Shown here: piece after piece, positions 33,781 through 42,730 of the stretch
Numbering within the stretch: position 1 is the stretch's first letter
Layout: each line of letters opens with the position of its first letter
Origin: Gillisella vitis
GTDB lineage: Bacteria > Pseudomonadota > Alphaproteobacteria > Rhizobiales > Rhizobiaceae
Assembly: GCA_009744235.1 (NCBI GenBank)
Contig: WPHV01000018.1
Coordinates: 1-64,000, forward strand
Length of the DNA stretch: 64,000 nucleotides
Direction of reading: 5' to 3'
Notes under the pieces: generated by a model
Told to the model about the DNA's origin: nothing
Database searches by the model: none
The model's input: only the letters and a program-made list of their open reading frames with translations
Position numbers and translations under genes: made by a program

Positions 33781-34424
33781 CTTAATGGAGCCACGACGAA
33801 GCCGACTCAGGCTTTTCAGCGTGTCTTACGCTCGTCCCCTCGTTATGCCTGACGTCGCCCTTGAGAGTTGCGGAGCGATAGTGAACATGTGTCCGCTAAA
33901 TATGGTGCACGGCCCTGTGGAGAGGGGCTCGACAGGTGGATGCGTTGCCCGGCCTGTGGCTTATTTTGCTATGCTCGGGCTGTCCGTTCTGTGCTTTTTT
34001 TGCAACATATTTTATATCCTCTCGGTCGTAATCCTCTCAGTGCTAAAATGTCTATTTCCCGCCACAAAGAGAGCGCAGCACAAGATCGTTGCGAAGTTCC
34101 GGGTGTGCAATCCCTGCGCTTGCTTGATCGAAAGAATATGGGTTCGGATGAAAAACCTCGGTTTTTCAGGAGGCTCCGACTTATTCGACAGAGCAAAAGG
34201 CGTAGAGCAGTATACCGGCCGCAGTTTCAGGTCTCAGGCCGCTTTCTCGCCCGAAAGGCATTTTATGTTGGGGAAAATAGAGAGGACGCGAAGAATAATT
34301 TACCGGATTTCAATCTGGTTGCGTTCTTTATGGGATTTGGATCTGTACCCGGCTGCGGACGTTGTTGGCTCTGGCGCTGTCGTAAATCCTTCGCTTGTGC
34401 GTAGAAGGGCCTTTGGTCGTGGAA
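33781..34424. other. Long leader region upstream of exoR
   Basis: No gene is supported: open frames at 33737-34432 and 33868-34404 have irregular, Cys/Arg-rich composition and no family resemblance. A perfect small hairpin, GAAAAACC/GGTTTTTC (34150-34167), lies about 260 bases before exoR and may be a terminator or leader structure. The exoR promoter is expected here. Confidence 0.4.
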
Positions 34425-35240
34425 ATGTTTAAGGTTTACGGTAATCAGGGGCGGACAATCGGACAGTCTTCAGCCTTTCTGCTGCTGTCATTGGCGCTCG
34501 GCAATCTGTTTTATACGGGCTGTGCCCATGCATTCGACTTCAAGGCCGGTGTCTCCAAGGAGTCCGGTCCCTTCGATCTGTTCAAGTTCGGCTTCAACGC
34601 TCAAAAGAGCGGCAAGACGCAGGATGCTGTTGAAGCCTATCGTTATGCGGCTGAAAAAGGTCACACCGGATCGCGCTGGGCGTTGGCCAATATGTATGCC
34701 GATGGCGATGGCGTCGTCAAAAACGATTATGAAGCCTTCAAGATTTATTCTGAAATTGCCAATCAGGGTGTAGAGCCGGGCTCGGAAGACACGGTCTATT
34801 TCGTTAATGCGCTGATCTCGCTTGCCAGTTATTATCAGCAGGGCATTGCTGGCAGCCCGGTTAAGTCCGATCTGGTCCAGGCCCGTCAGCTTTATTTCCA
34901 GGCGGCGTCCGCCTTTGGTTTCCCGGAAGCCCAGTTCGAACTGGCAAAGATGCTGCTGGCGGGCGAGGGCGGCAAACGCAACGTCCAGCAGGCCAAGAAA
35001 TGGCTTAACCTTGCCCGCAAGAATGGCCATGCTGGCGCCATGGCGCTATTTGGCGATGTGATTTTCGAAGAAGGACAGGCGGCCCGTGGCCTCGCCTTTC
35101 TCACGGCGGCGCTCGATAAATGCGCGCCGAAGGATTGCCCATGGATCGAGGATCTACAGGAGCGCGCCTTCTCGCTTGCCGATGAAAAAGATCGCCGCGT
35201 TGCCGTGGCGCTCGTACCGCAGGTGCAGGAACAGCCCTGA
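34425..35240 (+). CDS. exoR: Exopolysaccharide production regulator ExoR
   Basis: A periplasmic protein of ~271 residues that binds and holds back the ExoS sensor kinase; loss or proteolysis of ExoR turns on ExoS/ChvI, raising succinoglycan and changing motility and virulence. The N-terminus is a signal peptide (AFLLLSLALGNLFYTGCAHA). The mature sequence, FDFKAGVSKESGPFDLFKFG onward, is close to Sinorhizobium ExoR as I recall it. It contains Sel1/TPR-like repeats, e.g. VEAYRYAAEKGHTGSRWALA and QAKKWLNLARKNGHAGAMAL. Start uncertain: ATG 34425 was chosen, with upstream GTG/TTG possible. It is convergent with xthA, the usual rhizobial neighbour. Confidence 0.93.
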   Translation: MFKVYGNQGRTIGQSSAFLLLSLALGNLFYTGCAHAFDFKAGVSKESGPFDLFKFGFNAQKSGKTQDAVEAYRYAAEKGHTGSRWALANMYADGDGVVKNDYEAFKIYSEIANQGVEPGSEDTVYFVNALISLASYYQQGIAGSPVKSDLVQARQLYFQAASAFGFPEAQFELAKMLLAGEGGKRNVQQAKKWLNLARKNGHAGAMALFGDVIFEEGQAARGLAFLTAALDKCAPKDCPWIEDLQERAFSLADEKDRRVAVALVPQVQEQP

Positions 35241-35264
35241 ACGGGCTGACCCGCTACATCCTTT

Positions 35265-36059
35265 TTATGCTGCGACGAAATTGAAATGCCCGATGACAGG
35301 CACATGGTCGGATGGCTTTTCCCAGCTGCGCACATGCTTTTCGATCTCGGTCGAGACCAGTCGGTCGGTGGCTTCTGCCGAGAGCAGAAGGTGATCGATG
35401 CGAATGCCGTTGTTCTTCTGCCAGGCGCCAGCCTGATAATCCCAGAATGAGTAGAGTTTTGTTGCATCCGTCGTGGCACGGACAGCATCGGTCAGTCCCA
35501 GATTTTCGAGGGACTGGAATGCGGCGCGGGTTTGGGGCAGGAAAAGCGCGTCATTGGCCCAGACCGCCGGGTCGAAGCAATCATGCGGATGCGGGATGAC
35601 GTTATAGTCGCCTGCCAGAATAAGCGGTTCTTCCAGGGCAAGCCGATCCGCCGCAAAACGTTGCAACCGCGCCATCCAGGCCAGCTTGTAGGGGTATTTC
35701 ACCGGATCGTCGGAGGGATTGCCGTTGGGGAGGTAAAGCGAGCAGACCCGCAATACGCCATCGGCCACCGAAAATACGCCCTCGATAAAGCGCGCCTGTT
35801 CATCGGCCTCGTCGCCAGGCAGGCCACGATTGACCTCGTCCGGCCTGATTTTTGAGAGAAGCGCGACGCCGTTGAAACCCTTCTGGCCATGGGTTTCCAC
35901 ATGATAGCCCAAAGCCTCGATCTCGGCGCGTGGAAAGCCTTCATCGACGGATTTGATTTCCTGGAGGCAGACAATGTCTGGCGACGAGCTTTCCAGCCAT
36001 TGGCAGAGATTGGCAAGGCGTGCTTTCACGCCATTGATGTTCCAGGTGGCAATTTTCAT
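35265..36059 (-). CDS. xthA: Exodeoxyribonuclease III (AP endonuclease)
   Basis: A 264-residue member of the exonuclease III/EEP family acting in base excision repair. Motifs: KIATWNINGVKARL at the start, VCLQEIKS with the metal-binding Glu, ALLSKIRPDEV, LYLPNGN, LILAGDYNVIPHPHD with Asp/Asn catalytic residues, and RIDHLLLS plus the terminal PSDHVPVIGHF. Length matches XthA. It lies tail-to-tail with exoR, 24 bases apart. Confidence 0.95.
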   Translation of the reverse strand: MKIATWNINGVKARLANLCQWLESSSPDIVCLQEIKSVDEGFPRAEIEALGYHVETHGQKGFNGVALLSKIRPDEVNRGLPGDEADEQARFIEGVFSVADGVLRVCSLYLPNGNPSDDPVKYPYKLAWMARLQRFAADRLALEEPLILAGDYNVIPHPHDCFDPAVWANDALFLPQTRAAFQSLENLGLTDAVRATTDATKLYSFWDYQAGAWQKNNGIRIDHLLLSAEATDRLVSTEIEKHVRSWEKPSDHVPVIGHFNFVAA

Positions 36060-36074
36060 CGGTGGGATTTCCTA

Positions 36075-36173
36075 GAGTTTGTCAGGGAAAAGTGGAATGC
36101 GGTTTTCCCGAAAAGACAAACGAAAACAAGATAACCGAGTGTTTTTCTGGTTCAATATCAACCTGACAAACTC
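36075..36173. repeat. MITE-like palindromic element
   Basis: A 99-base element with perfect 12-base terminal inverted repeats, GAGTTTGTCAGG (36075-36086) and CCTGACAAACTC (36162-36173). Inside, GGGAAAAGTGGAATGCGGTT continues to TTCCCG and forms a second palindrome (GGGAAAA/TTTTCCC). Related blocks occur inverted at 57855-57890 and, diverged, at 32041-32070. It resembles the palindromic mosaic repeats (RIME/ABC type) known in rhizobia, although the exact class is not established here. Confidence 0.6.
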
Positions 36174-36245
36174 GAGGTTCAGACCTGAGTTTTATCTGAA
36201 AGCCCATCGTTTGCCACGGAGAATTATGCGGAACCCACAAAAGCC

Positions 36246-36578
36246 TCACATGGCAAAGCTGGTACCGCAGCCACAGCTGGCCACCGCATTGGGATTGGTG
36301 ATCTGGAAGGATTGACCCATCAGGTTGTCGACAAAATCGATTTCCGACCCGGCCATATAGACCAGTGATACCGGATCGATCAGCAGCGTCGCGCCGTCCC
36401 GTTCGATCACCAGATCGCCATCCTGCGGGCCTTGGTCCAGGTCGAATTTATAGGAAAAGCCAGAACAGCCGCCGCCTTCGACAGAGACGCGCAGAGCGTG
36501 TTTGTCCTGTTCGCTGGAGACGATTTTGGCGATGCGCTTGGCAGCGTTTTCCGAAACTGTAACTGTCTGCGTGGTCAT
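36246..36578 (-). CDS. erpA: Iron-sulfur cluster insertion protein, A-type (ErpA/HesB family)
   Basis: A 110-residue A-type carrier that hands [Fe-S] clusters to target proteins. The three conserved cysteines are C38 in EGGGCSGFSYKF and C102/C104 in VASCGCGTSF. The SEIDFVDNLMGQSFQITNPNA segment is typical. In rhizobia this gene is next to xthA and divergent from dgt, as here. ErpA versus IscA/SufA cannot be separated with certainty from sequence alone, but the place favours ErpA. Confidence 0.9.
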   Translation of the reverse strand: MTTQTVTVSENAAKRIAKIVSSEQDKHALRVSVEGGGCSGFSYKFDLDQGPQDGDLVIERDGATLLIDPVSLVYMAGSEIDFVDNLMGQSFQITNPNAVASCGCGTSFAM

Positions 36579-36772
36579 TTTTGCCTCCTGACGGGTTCAA
36601 GGCCCGTAGAAACCTGGGGTTTGTCTATTTTTACCTGTCAACTTCTCTGCAAAGCAGCAAAAATTGGCAGGAAGTTAGGTCATTATAAAGAGGAAACCGG
36701 TGCCTTGCACGGGATTTTCCTATAGGTATGAACCATAGGCGAGAGCGTCAATGGGCAGGATGAAGAGCAGGC

Positions 36773-37990
36773 ATGACAATCGATAGAAATGCATTGGGAT
36801 TCGGTGTTGGAGAACGGGCTATTTTTGCTGCCGATCCCTGGAATTCGCGTGGGCGCCTCTATCCGGAAGGCGGCAGCCTGACCCGGTCCGATTTCCAGCG
36901 CGACCGCGACCGCATCGTTCATACTACCGCTTTTCGCCGCCTCAAGCACAAAACCCAGGTGTTTATCGGCCCCGACAGCGACCATTACCGCACCCGGTTG
37001 ACCCACACGATCGAGGTGGCGCAAATTGCCCGGGCGCTGGCCCGCGCCTTTCGCATCGATGAGGATCTGGCCGAAGGCGTGGCACTGGTGCATGATTTCG
37101 GCCACACACCGTTTGGTCATACTGGCGAGGATGCGCTGCACGAATTGCTGGAACCCTATGGTGGCTTTGATCACAATGCTCAATCGCTGCGGATCGTTAC
37201 CAAACTGGAGCGCCGCTACGCCGAATTCGACGGCCTTAACCTGACCTGGGAAACACTGGAGGGTCTGGTCAAGCACAATGGGCCGCTGATGAATGCGGAC
37301 GGTGAGGGGACTCGCGGACCGGTGCCTTTACCAATCATCGAGTATTGCCAGATGCAGGATCTCGATATTGCCAGCTATGCCAGCCTGGAAGCACAGGCCG
37401 CCGCCGTTGCCGATGACATTGCCTATAACACCCATGACATCGACGATGGTCTGCGCTCTGGCTATCTGACGTTTGATATGCTGGAGGATGTGCCGTTTCT
37501 GGCTGGTTTGATGCGCGATGTGCGCGACCGCTATCCCAATCTGGAGGCCGACCGGTTTACCCATGAGATCATGCGCCGCCAGATCACTCGGATGGTCGAG
37601 GATGTGATTGCGGTGGCCCAGGAGCGGCTATCGCGTATTCGCCCGATGTCGGCTGACGATATTCGCCAGGCGGGTGAAACCGTGATTACCTTTTCGGAAG
37701 GAATGGCCGAGACCGACCGGCAGATCAAGAAGCTGCTGTTTTCGAAAATCTACCGCCATCCTGATATCATGCGCATTCGCGCTGGTGCCGCCCAGATCGT
37801 CACGGATCTCTTCAAGGCCTATATGGCCGATCCGACCCTGATGCGCAGCGACTATTGGGTGGAGCATACGGCAGGGCTGGAAACGCCCGCCAAAGCCCGC
37901 CATGTCGGTGATTTTCTGGCCGGGATGACCGACACTTATGCGGTGCGTGTCCACCGGCAGCTGTTTGACCATACACCCGATTTGCGCTAG
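36773..37990 (+). CDS. dgt: dGTP triphosphohydrolase-like protein (HD domain)
   Basis: A 405-residue protein of the dGTPase-like type 2 family, which cleaves dNTPs to nucleoside and triphosphate. The HD metal site appears as RLTHTIEVAQIARALARAF and VALVHDFGHTPFGHTGEDAL (~residues 103-122). The N-terminal FQRDRDRIVHTTAFRRLKHKTQV and the later DDIAYNTHDIDDGLRSGYL with the final metal-binding Asp are conserved. It is divergent from erpA and upstream of argS by 62 bases, the standard alphaproteobacterial order. Confidence 0.94.
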   Translation: MTIDRNALGFGVGERAIFAADPWNSRGRLYPEGGSLTRSDFQRDRDRIVHTTAFRRLKHKTQVFIGPDSDHYRTRLTHTIEVAQIARALARAFRIDEDLAEGVALVHDFGHTPFGHTGEDALHELLEPYGGFDHNAQSLRIVTKLERRYAEFDGLNLTWETLEGLVKHNGPLMNADGEGTRGPVPLPIIEYCQMQDLDIASYASLEAQAAAVADDIAYNTHDIDDGLRSGYLTFDMLEDVPFLAGLMRDVRDRYPNLEADRFTHEIMRRQITRMVEDVIAVAQERLSRIRPMSADDIRQAGETVITFSEGMAETDRQIKKLLFSKIYRHPDIMRIRAGAAQIVTDLFKAYMADPTLMRSDYWVEHTAGLETPAKARHVGDFLAGMTDTYAVRVHRQLFDHTPDLR

Positions 37991-38052
37991 GCAGCGGGCG
38001 AAACGCCGCCTGTTGGGCTGGCCTCGACCTGCATCTGTCTGGATTGATCCTC

Positions 38053-39810
38053 ATGAACCTGTTCGCCGATTTCGAAAATCGAATCAAAGCTGCGCTGGAA
38101 ACCCTTGATCTTGTAAAGGAAAAGCGAAGTGAGCTATCGTTCGAGCGGATCGTCGTCGAGCCGCCGCGCGATGCAAGCCACGGCGATGCCGCAACCAATG
38201 CAGCGATGGTTCTGGCCAAGCCGCTCGGCGTCAGCCCCAGGGTTCTGGCCGATCTGATCGGTGAAAAGCTTAAGGAAGATGCGGATATTGCCGAGGTTTC
38301 CGTGGCCGGTCCCGGCTTCCTGAATATCCGCCTGTCCGTTGCCTATTGGCAGCGGCTGTTGGCCAATGTGATTGCTGCAGGCACGGATTTCGGCCGCTCG
38401 CAAACCGGGGCTGGCCGCAAGGTCAATGTCGAATATGTCTCGGCCAATCCGACAGGGCCGATGCATGTCGGCCATTGCCGGGGTGCCGTGGTCGGCGATG
38501 CGCTGGCCAATCTTCTGGCCTTTGCCGGTTATGGCGTTACCAAGGAATATTACATCAACGATGCGGGCTCGCAGATCGACGTGCTGGCCCGCTCCGTTTT
38601 CCTGCGCTACCGCGAGGCGCTGGGCGAGGCTGTCGGCGATATCCCGGCTGGCCTATATCCTGGCGATTATCTGATACCGGTCGGCGAGGCGCTGGCTCAG
38701 GAATACGGCGTGCGTCTGCACAACATGCCGGAAGAGCAGTGGATGGATGTCGTCAAGGATCGCGCCATCGATGCGATGATGGTGATGATCCGTGAGGACC
38801 TCGCAGCCCTTAATGTGCATCACGACTTGTTTTATTCCGAGCGGCAATTGCATGCCAATGGGGCTGCCGCGATCCGCACCGCGATCAACGATCTGACCTT
38901 CAAGGGCCATGTCTATCGCGGTACGCTGCCGCCGCCGAAGGGACAATTGCCTGAAGATTGGGAAGATCGCGAGCAGACGCTGTTTCGCTCCACCGAAGTC
39001 GGCGACGATATCGACCGTCCACTGATCAAGTCGGATGGCAGCTATACCTATTTTGCTGCCGACGTCGCCTATTTCAAGGATAAGTATGATCGCGGTTTCG
39101 ACCGGATGATCTATGTTCTGGGTGCTGACCATGGTGGTTATGTCAAGCGGCTGGAGGCAGTGGCCAAGGCTGTGTCCGAGGGCAAAGCCAAGTTGACGGT
39201 GCTGCTCTGCCAGCTCGTTAAGCTTTATCGCGATGGCGAGCCGGTCAAGATGTCGAAGCGGTCGGGCGATTTCGTGACGTTGCGCGACGTGGTCGAGGAA
39301 GTGGGACGTGATTCGGTGCGTTTCATGATGCTTTACCGCAAAAGCAGCGAGACACTCGACTTCGACTTTGCCAAGGTGACGGAACAGTCCAAGGACAATC
39401 CGGTCTTCTACGTGCAATATGCTCATGCCCGTTGCATGTCGATCTTCCGTCAGGCGCGCGAGGCTTTCGGCGATATCGATCTTTCGCCTGACATTCTGGA
39501 AGCTGCCGTGGCTGGTATTACCGAGCCGAGCGAAGTACAATTGATTGCTAAGCTTGCGGAATACCCGCGAATCATTGAAGCTTCGGCCCAGTCAATGGAA
39601 CCGCATCGCATCGCATTTTATCTTTACGATCTGGCTAGTTCGTTCCATGCTCACTGGAATAAGGGCAAGGATCAGCCGGAATTACGATTTGTTAACGATA
39701 AAAACCGACAATCAAGTCTTGCCAGACTTGGGCTGGTGCATGCTGTCGCTTCTGTGTTGCAGTCCGGATTGGCCATTACCGGCACGGATGCTCCGCAAGA
39801 GATGCGATAG
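38053..39810 (+). CDS. argS: Arginyl-tRNA synthetase
   Basis: A 585-residue class I synthetase for tRNA-Arg. The N-terminal additional domain (LFADFENRIKAALETL) is followed by the HIGH-equivalent NPTGPMHVGHCRGAVVGDAL (HVGH ~137). KMSKRSGDFVTLRDVVEEVG lies near residue 398 and the DALM-type anticodon domain closes the protein (FYLYDLASSFHAHWNKGKD). ATG 38053 starts MNLFADF; a TTG at 38044 is in frame. The SPOR gene follows after 68 bases. Confidence 0.97.
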   Translation: MNLFADFENRIKAALETLDLVKEKRSELSFERIVVEPPRDASHGDAATNAAMVLAKPLGVSPRVLADLIGEKLKEDADIAEVSVAGPGFLNIRLSVAYWQRLLANVIAAGTDFGRSQTGAGRKVNVEYVSANPTGPMHVGHCRGAVVGDALANLLAFAGYGVTKEYYINDAGSQIDVLARSVFLRYREALGEAVGDIPAGLYPGDYLIPVGEALAQEYGVRLHNMPEEQWMDVVKDRAIDAMMVMIREDLAALNVHHDLFYSERQLHANGAAAIRTAINDLTFKGHVYRGTLPPPKGQLPEDWEDREQTLFRSTEVGDDIDRPLIKSDGSYTYFAADVAYFKDKYDRGFDRMIYVLGADHGGYVKRLEAVAKAVSEGKAKLTVLLCQLVKLYRDGEPVKMSKRSGDFVTLRDVVEEVGRDSVRFMMLYRKSSETLDFDFAKVTEQSKDNPVFYVQYAHARCMSIFRQAREAFGDIDLSPDILEAAVAGITEPSEVQLIAKLAEYPRIIEASAQSMEPHRIAFYLYDLASSFHAHWNKGKDQPELRFVNDKNRQSSLARLGLVHAVASVLQSGLAITGTDAPQEMR

Positions 39811-39878
39811 TATCGTCACCAATTCCCCACATTGCGCTGGCAAGCCGATGGTCGCGTAGCGAGTGGAAGTGTAGGGTT

Positions 39879-42566
39879 ATGGTGCAAAAACAGGCTGCAT
39901 ATAGCAGGGATCCAGCAGGCAGTGCGTTTGCGGATGACGATCCGTTGGCAGAGCTGGCCCGTCTCGTCGGCTACGATGCGCCGGTGGCGCGTCGTGACCC
40001 TCCCATGACTCCGAATATGACTCCGCCTGTGGCACCCGAGCCGCACCGGCATTCGCCAGCGCATGATCAGGTCAATTTGCAGGACGAGCTGCTTCAGGAT
40101 CTTGACGGTTACGTTGATGCGCCTGCCTACGTCGGCGTATCCCAGCCGTCGGCCGGATATTCCCATGAAGCGGTATCGGCGCACGAGCCGGTATCATTCG
40201 GTGGTGCTGAGGCTCTGTCGCCAACCGGGTCTTCTGCGTCGGACATATCTCTTGCAGATGAACTTGAGTGGTCGGTTGGTGACGTGGCGGTAGAACCGCC
40301 ATCAGCCCGTTCCGGCGGAGCCGATCCAACCGAAGGCTATGGGCGTCATCGTCTGCCGCTTGCCAATTTCAATCCGGTCAGTGCTGCTACCTCGCGTTCA
40401 AGTGCCACACGCCATGAAGAGCAGACCCGGCAGCGGCACGAGCCGGTGATGGAACCTGCGCCGGTTGAAGCGGCTGCCCCTGTTATCCACCCGGAGCGTG
40501 ATGTTCCGGAGATGGAGCAGGATTTCGATTTTGGGTTCAGCCCCGAAGCGTCGCGATCACCAGTACAGGCAGCGCCCACGCAGGATGTTTTCGCCCAGCG
40601 CCGTGAACCGCCGCTTTTCCAGCCTGTTGCCCATTCGGTTTTCGCAGGTGCGCCGCTTGCCCCGCCATCGCTCGAGGTTCCGAGCTTTTTCGAGGCCTTG
40701 GCGCGCAATGAAGAGGTGGACGCGCGGCCCGTCGCGGCTTCTGCCTATTCGGTGCAAGAGCCTCAATTCGAACCGCAGGCAGCGGCTACAGGCCATGACC
40801 ATCAGCCCGAGGTTAAGGACGAAACATCGTTAGCCCAGCAGGAGGCCGATCCTTTCGGTGGCGATTTTGATTTCGATTTGGAAGAGATCGAACTCGATCT
40901 ATCCGAGCTGGAGGCTGAGTCCGCGCCACCGGTGACAGAGCAGAGGCAGCCGCAGCCCGTCGCAGCCGCTGTGGCTGGTCCTGCTATGCATCAGCCGTCC
41001 CGTCCGCCAGAGGTCGCACCTGTTCAGGCGCCAGCGCTCATTGCTGAACCGGGGCCGCAGCATGTGAGTGAACCCGTTCCGCTGCCGTTTGATGCCGCCG
41101 AAATTTCGGATCAAGACGAACACCTGGAAGCGGTCGCCCATCTGGACGTTCCCGATTTGCCGCCTGTGGAGGATGCTGCGCCTGCCACCTATCGGCAGGA
41201 TTACGATTTCGATATCGATTCCGAACTGGCGACATTGCTGGATCAGACGGTAGAGCCGCGTTCGGCATCTGCGCCATCAAAGCCCGCGCAGGTCGCGGCC
41301 ACGGCGGCTGTTGCTGCGCCGGTGGCGCCCATGCCGCCCTTGGCCGAGCAGGTCAAGAATATGCCCAGTGATGATTTCGACGTGTTCGAAAAGGCACTGG
41401 AGGAAGATTTTCGCAAGAGCCTCGATGGTCCCCATAGTTTTGGTGCCAGACCCGGTGGTCCTGTGCCGACTCCACTGGAGGCCGAGGATTATGACGATTA
41501 CGAAGAGCCGCGCGGTTCGCGCCGCTGGGTGGCGATGGCTGCGGCAGCGGTGGTCGTGCTGGTTGGCGGTGGCGGCGTCTATGCCTGGATGAAGACCAGT
41601 GGGGGCGAAACGTTCAGCTCCAGCGAACCGAAAGTGGTGATGGCTGACAAGGGGCCGGTCAAGGTCGTGCCTGCCGATCCCGGTGGCAAGTCCGTTCCGA
41701 ACCAGAATAAGGCGGTCTATGACAGGGTGTCTGGTTCGGCTCCTGACCAGCCTCAGCAAAAGAGCCTGATCTCTTCGCAGGAAGAGCCGGTGGATGTCGC
41801 CCAGCGCACGCTGGAGCCTGACAATTTGCCGTTGGAACAGGAATCAGAGGCTGACAATGCCGGTATAAACGGGGCCGGTATGAACGGCGATGCCGCGCAG
41901 ACGGGGCAGAATGGCCAGCCGGGCGATGCCGCCAAGCAGGGCGACCAGCAGAGCCTTTCGCCCCGTAAGGTGAAAACCATGATTGTGCGGCCGGACGGCT
42001 CGCTGGTGGCGCAGGAAACCCCTGCCCAGCAGCCTGCGGCTTCCCAGCCATCGACCGCCCAAGGTGGTGCTCCTCAGCCAGCTGCGGCCCAACCAGGATC
42101 TGCTGCTCCGCAGAGCGTGGAACAGGCCATGGCCTCCGCGGATACGGCGACGGCTGCACCTGACGCCACCCAGAATAGTGCTGGCGTTCCGGCTCCCAAT
42201 ATGCCGGTTCCGCGCAACAGACCGGCGTCTTCCCCGGTGCAGACAGCGGCGGCAGCCAAGCCAATGCCAGCTGCTACGCCTGTTTCCGCACCTCCTGCGT
42301 CAGCCAGCACGGCTGCTGGCTCCGGTGGTTATCTGGTTCAGATCTCTTCGCTGCCAAGCGAAGCCGATGCCCAGAAAAGCTATAAGAACCTGTCGGCTAA
42401 ATTCGGCAGCGTGATCGGTGGTCGGGGCGTCGATATCAAGGCCGCCGATATTCCTGGGAAGGGCACCTATTACCGTGTCCGTATCCCGGCTGGCAGCAAG
42501 GATGAAGCCGTGTCGCTCTGCGAACGGTATCGCGGCGCTGGCGGAAATTGCATGGTGGTACGCTAA
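39879..42566 (+). CDS. Large SPOR-domain membrane protein with acidic cytoplasmic region
   Basis: An 895-residue bitopic protein. Residues ~1-545 are Pro/Glu/Asp-rich and presumably cytoplasmic and disordered. One transmembrane helix follows (RWVAMAAAAVVVLVGGGGVY, ~547-568), then a periplasmic Gln/Ala/Pro-rich linker and a C-terminal SPOR domain (~815-892: GYLVQISSLPSEADAQKSYK and YYRVRIPAGSKDEAVSLCER) that binds denuded peptidoglycan at division sites. The cytoplasmic part has several short acidic-aromatic motifs (QDFDFGF ~213, GDFDFDLEE ~327, QDYDFDIDSEL ~439, DDFDVFEKALEEDF ~497). Located between argS and nagZ as in other rhizobia. Confidence 0.9.
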   Translation: MVQKQAAYSRDPAGSAFADDDPLAELARLVGYDAPVARRDPPMTPNMTPPVAPEPHRHSPAHDQVNLQDELLQDLDGYVDAPAYVGVSQPSAGYSHEAVSAHEPVSFGGAEALSPTGSSASDISLADELEWSVGDVAVEPPSARSGGADPTEGYGRHRLPLANFNPVSAATSRSSATRHEEQTRQRHEPVMEPAPVEAAAPVIHPERDVPEMEQDFDFGFSPEASRSPVQAAPTQDVFAQRREPPLFQPVAHSVFAGAPLAPPSLEVPSFFEALARNEEVDARPVAASAYSVQEPQFEPQAAATGHDHQPEVKDETSLAQQEADPFGGDFDFDLEEIELDLSELEAESAPPVTEQRQPQPVAAAVAGPAMHQPSRPPEVAPVQAPALIAEPGPQHVSEPVPLPFDAAEISDQDEHLEAVAHLDVPDLPPVEDAAPATYRQDYDFDIDSELATLLDQTVEPRSASAPSKPAQVAATAAVAAPVAPMPPLAEQVKNMPSDDFDVFEKALEEDFRKSLDGPHSFGARPGGPVPTPLEAEDYDDYEEPRGSRRWVAMAAAAVVVLVGGGGVYAWMKTSGGETFSSSEPKVVMADKGPVKVVPADPGGKSVPNQNKAVYDRVSGSAPDQPQQKSLISSQEEPVDVAQRTLEPDNLPLEQESEADNAGINGAGMNGDAAQTGQNGQPGDAAKQGDQQSLSPRKVKTMIVRPDGSLVAQETPAQQPAASQPSTAQGGAPQPAAAQPGSAAPQSVEQAMASADTATAAPDATQNSAGVPAPNMPVPRNRPASSPVQTAAAAKPMPAATPVSAPPASASTAAGSGGYLVQISSLPSEADAQKSYKNLSAKFGSVIGGRGVDIKAADIPGKGTYYRVRIPAGSKDEAVSLCERYRGAGGNCMVVR

Positions 42567-42730
42567 AGGCGCACAGGGAGCCTTTTACGGTTCTCTTTGA
42601 TTGAATGCGACTTCGTTTAAGGGCGCTATTCCCACAGATTAGCGCCCTTTCTGCTGCTTTTTTCGTGGATTCCTGTGCATGATCGGCGCTTTGCCCTCGG
42701 CTTTTCGCAAAGCTGGACTATTGTCTGGCC

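Noticed and set aside
33737..34432. Two overlapping frames upstream of exoR
   Set aside because: Cys/Arg-rich irregular composition, no ribosome site and no family resemblance; treated as leader DNA.
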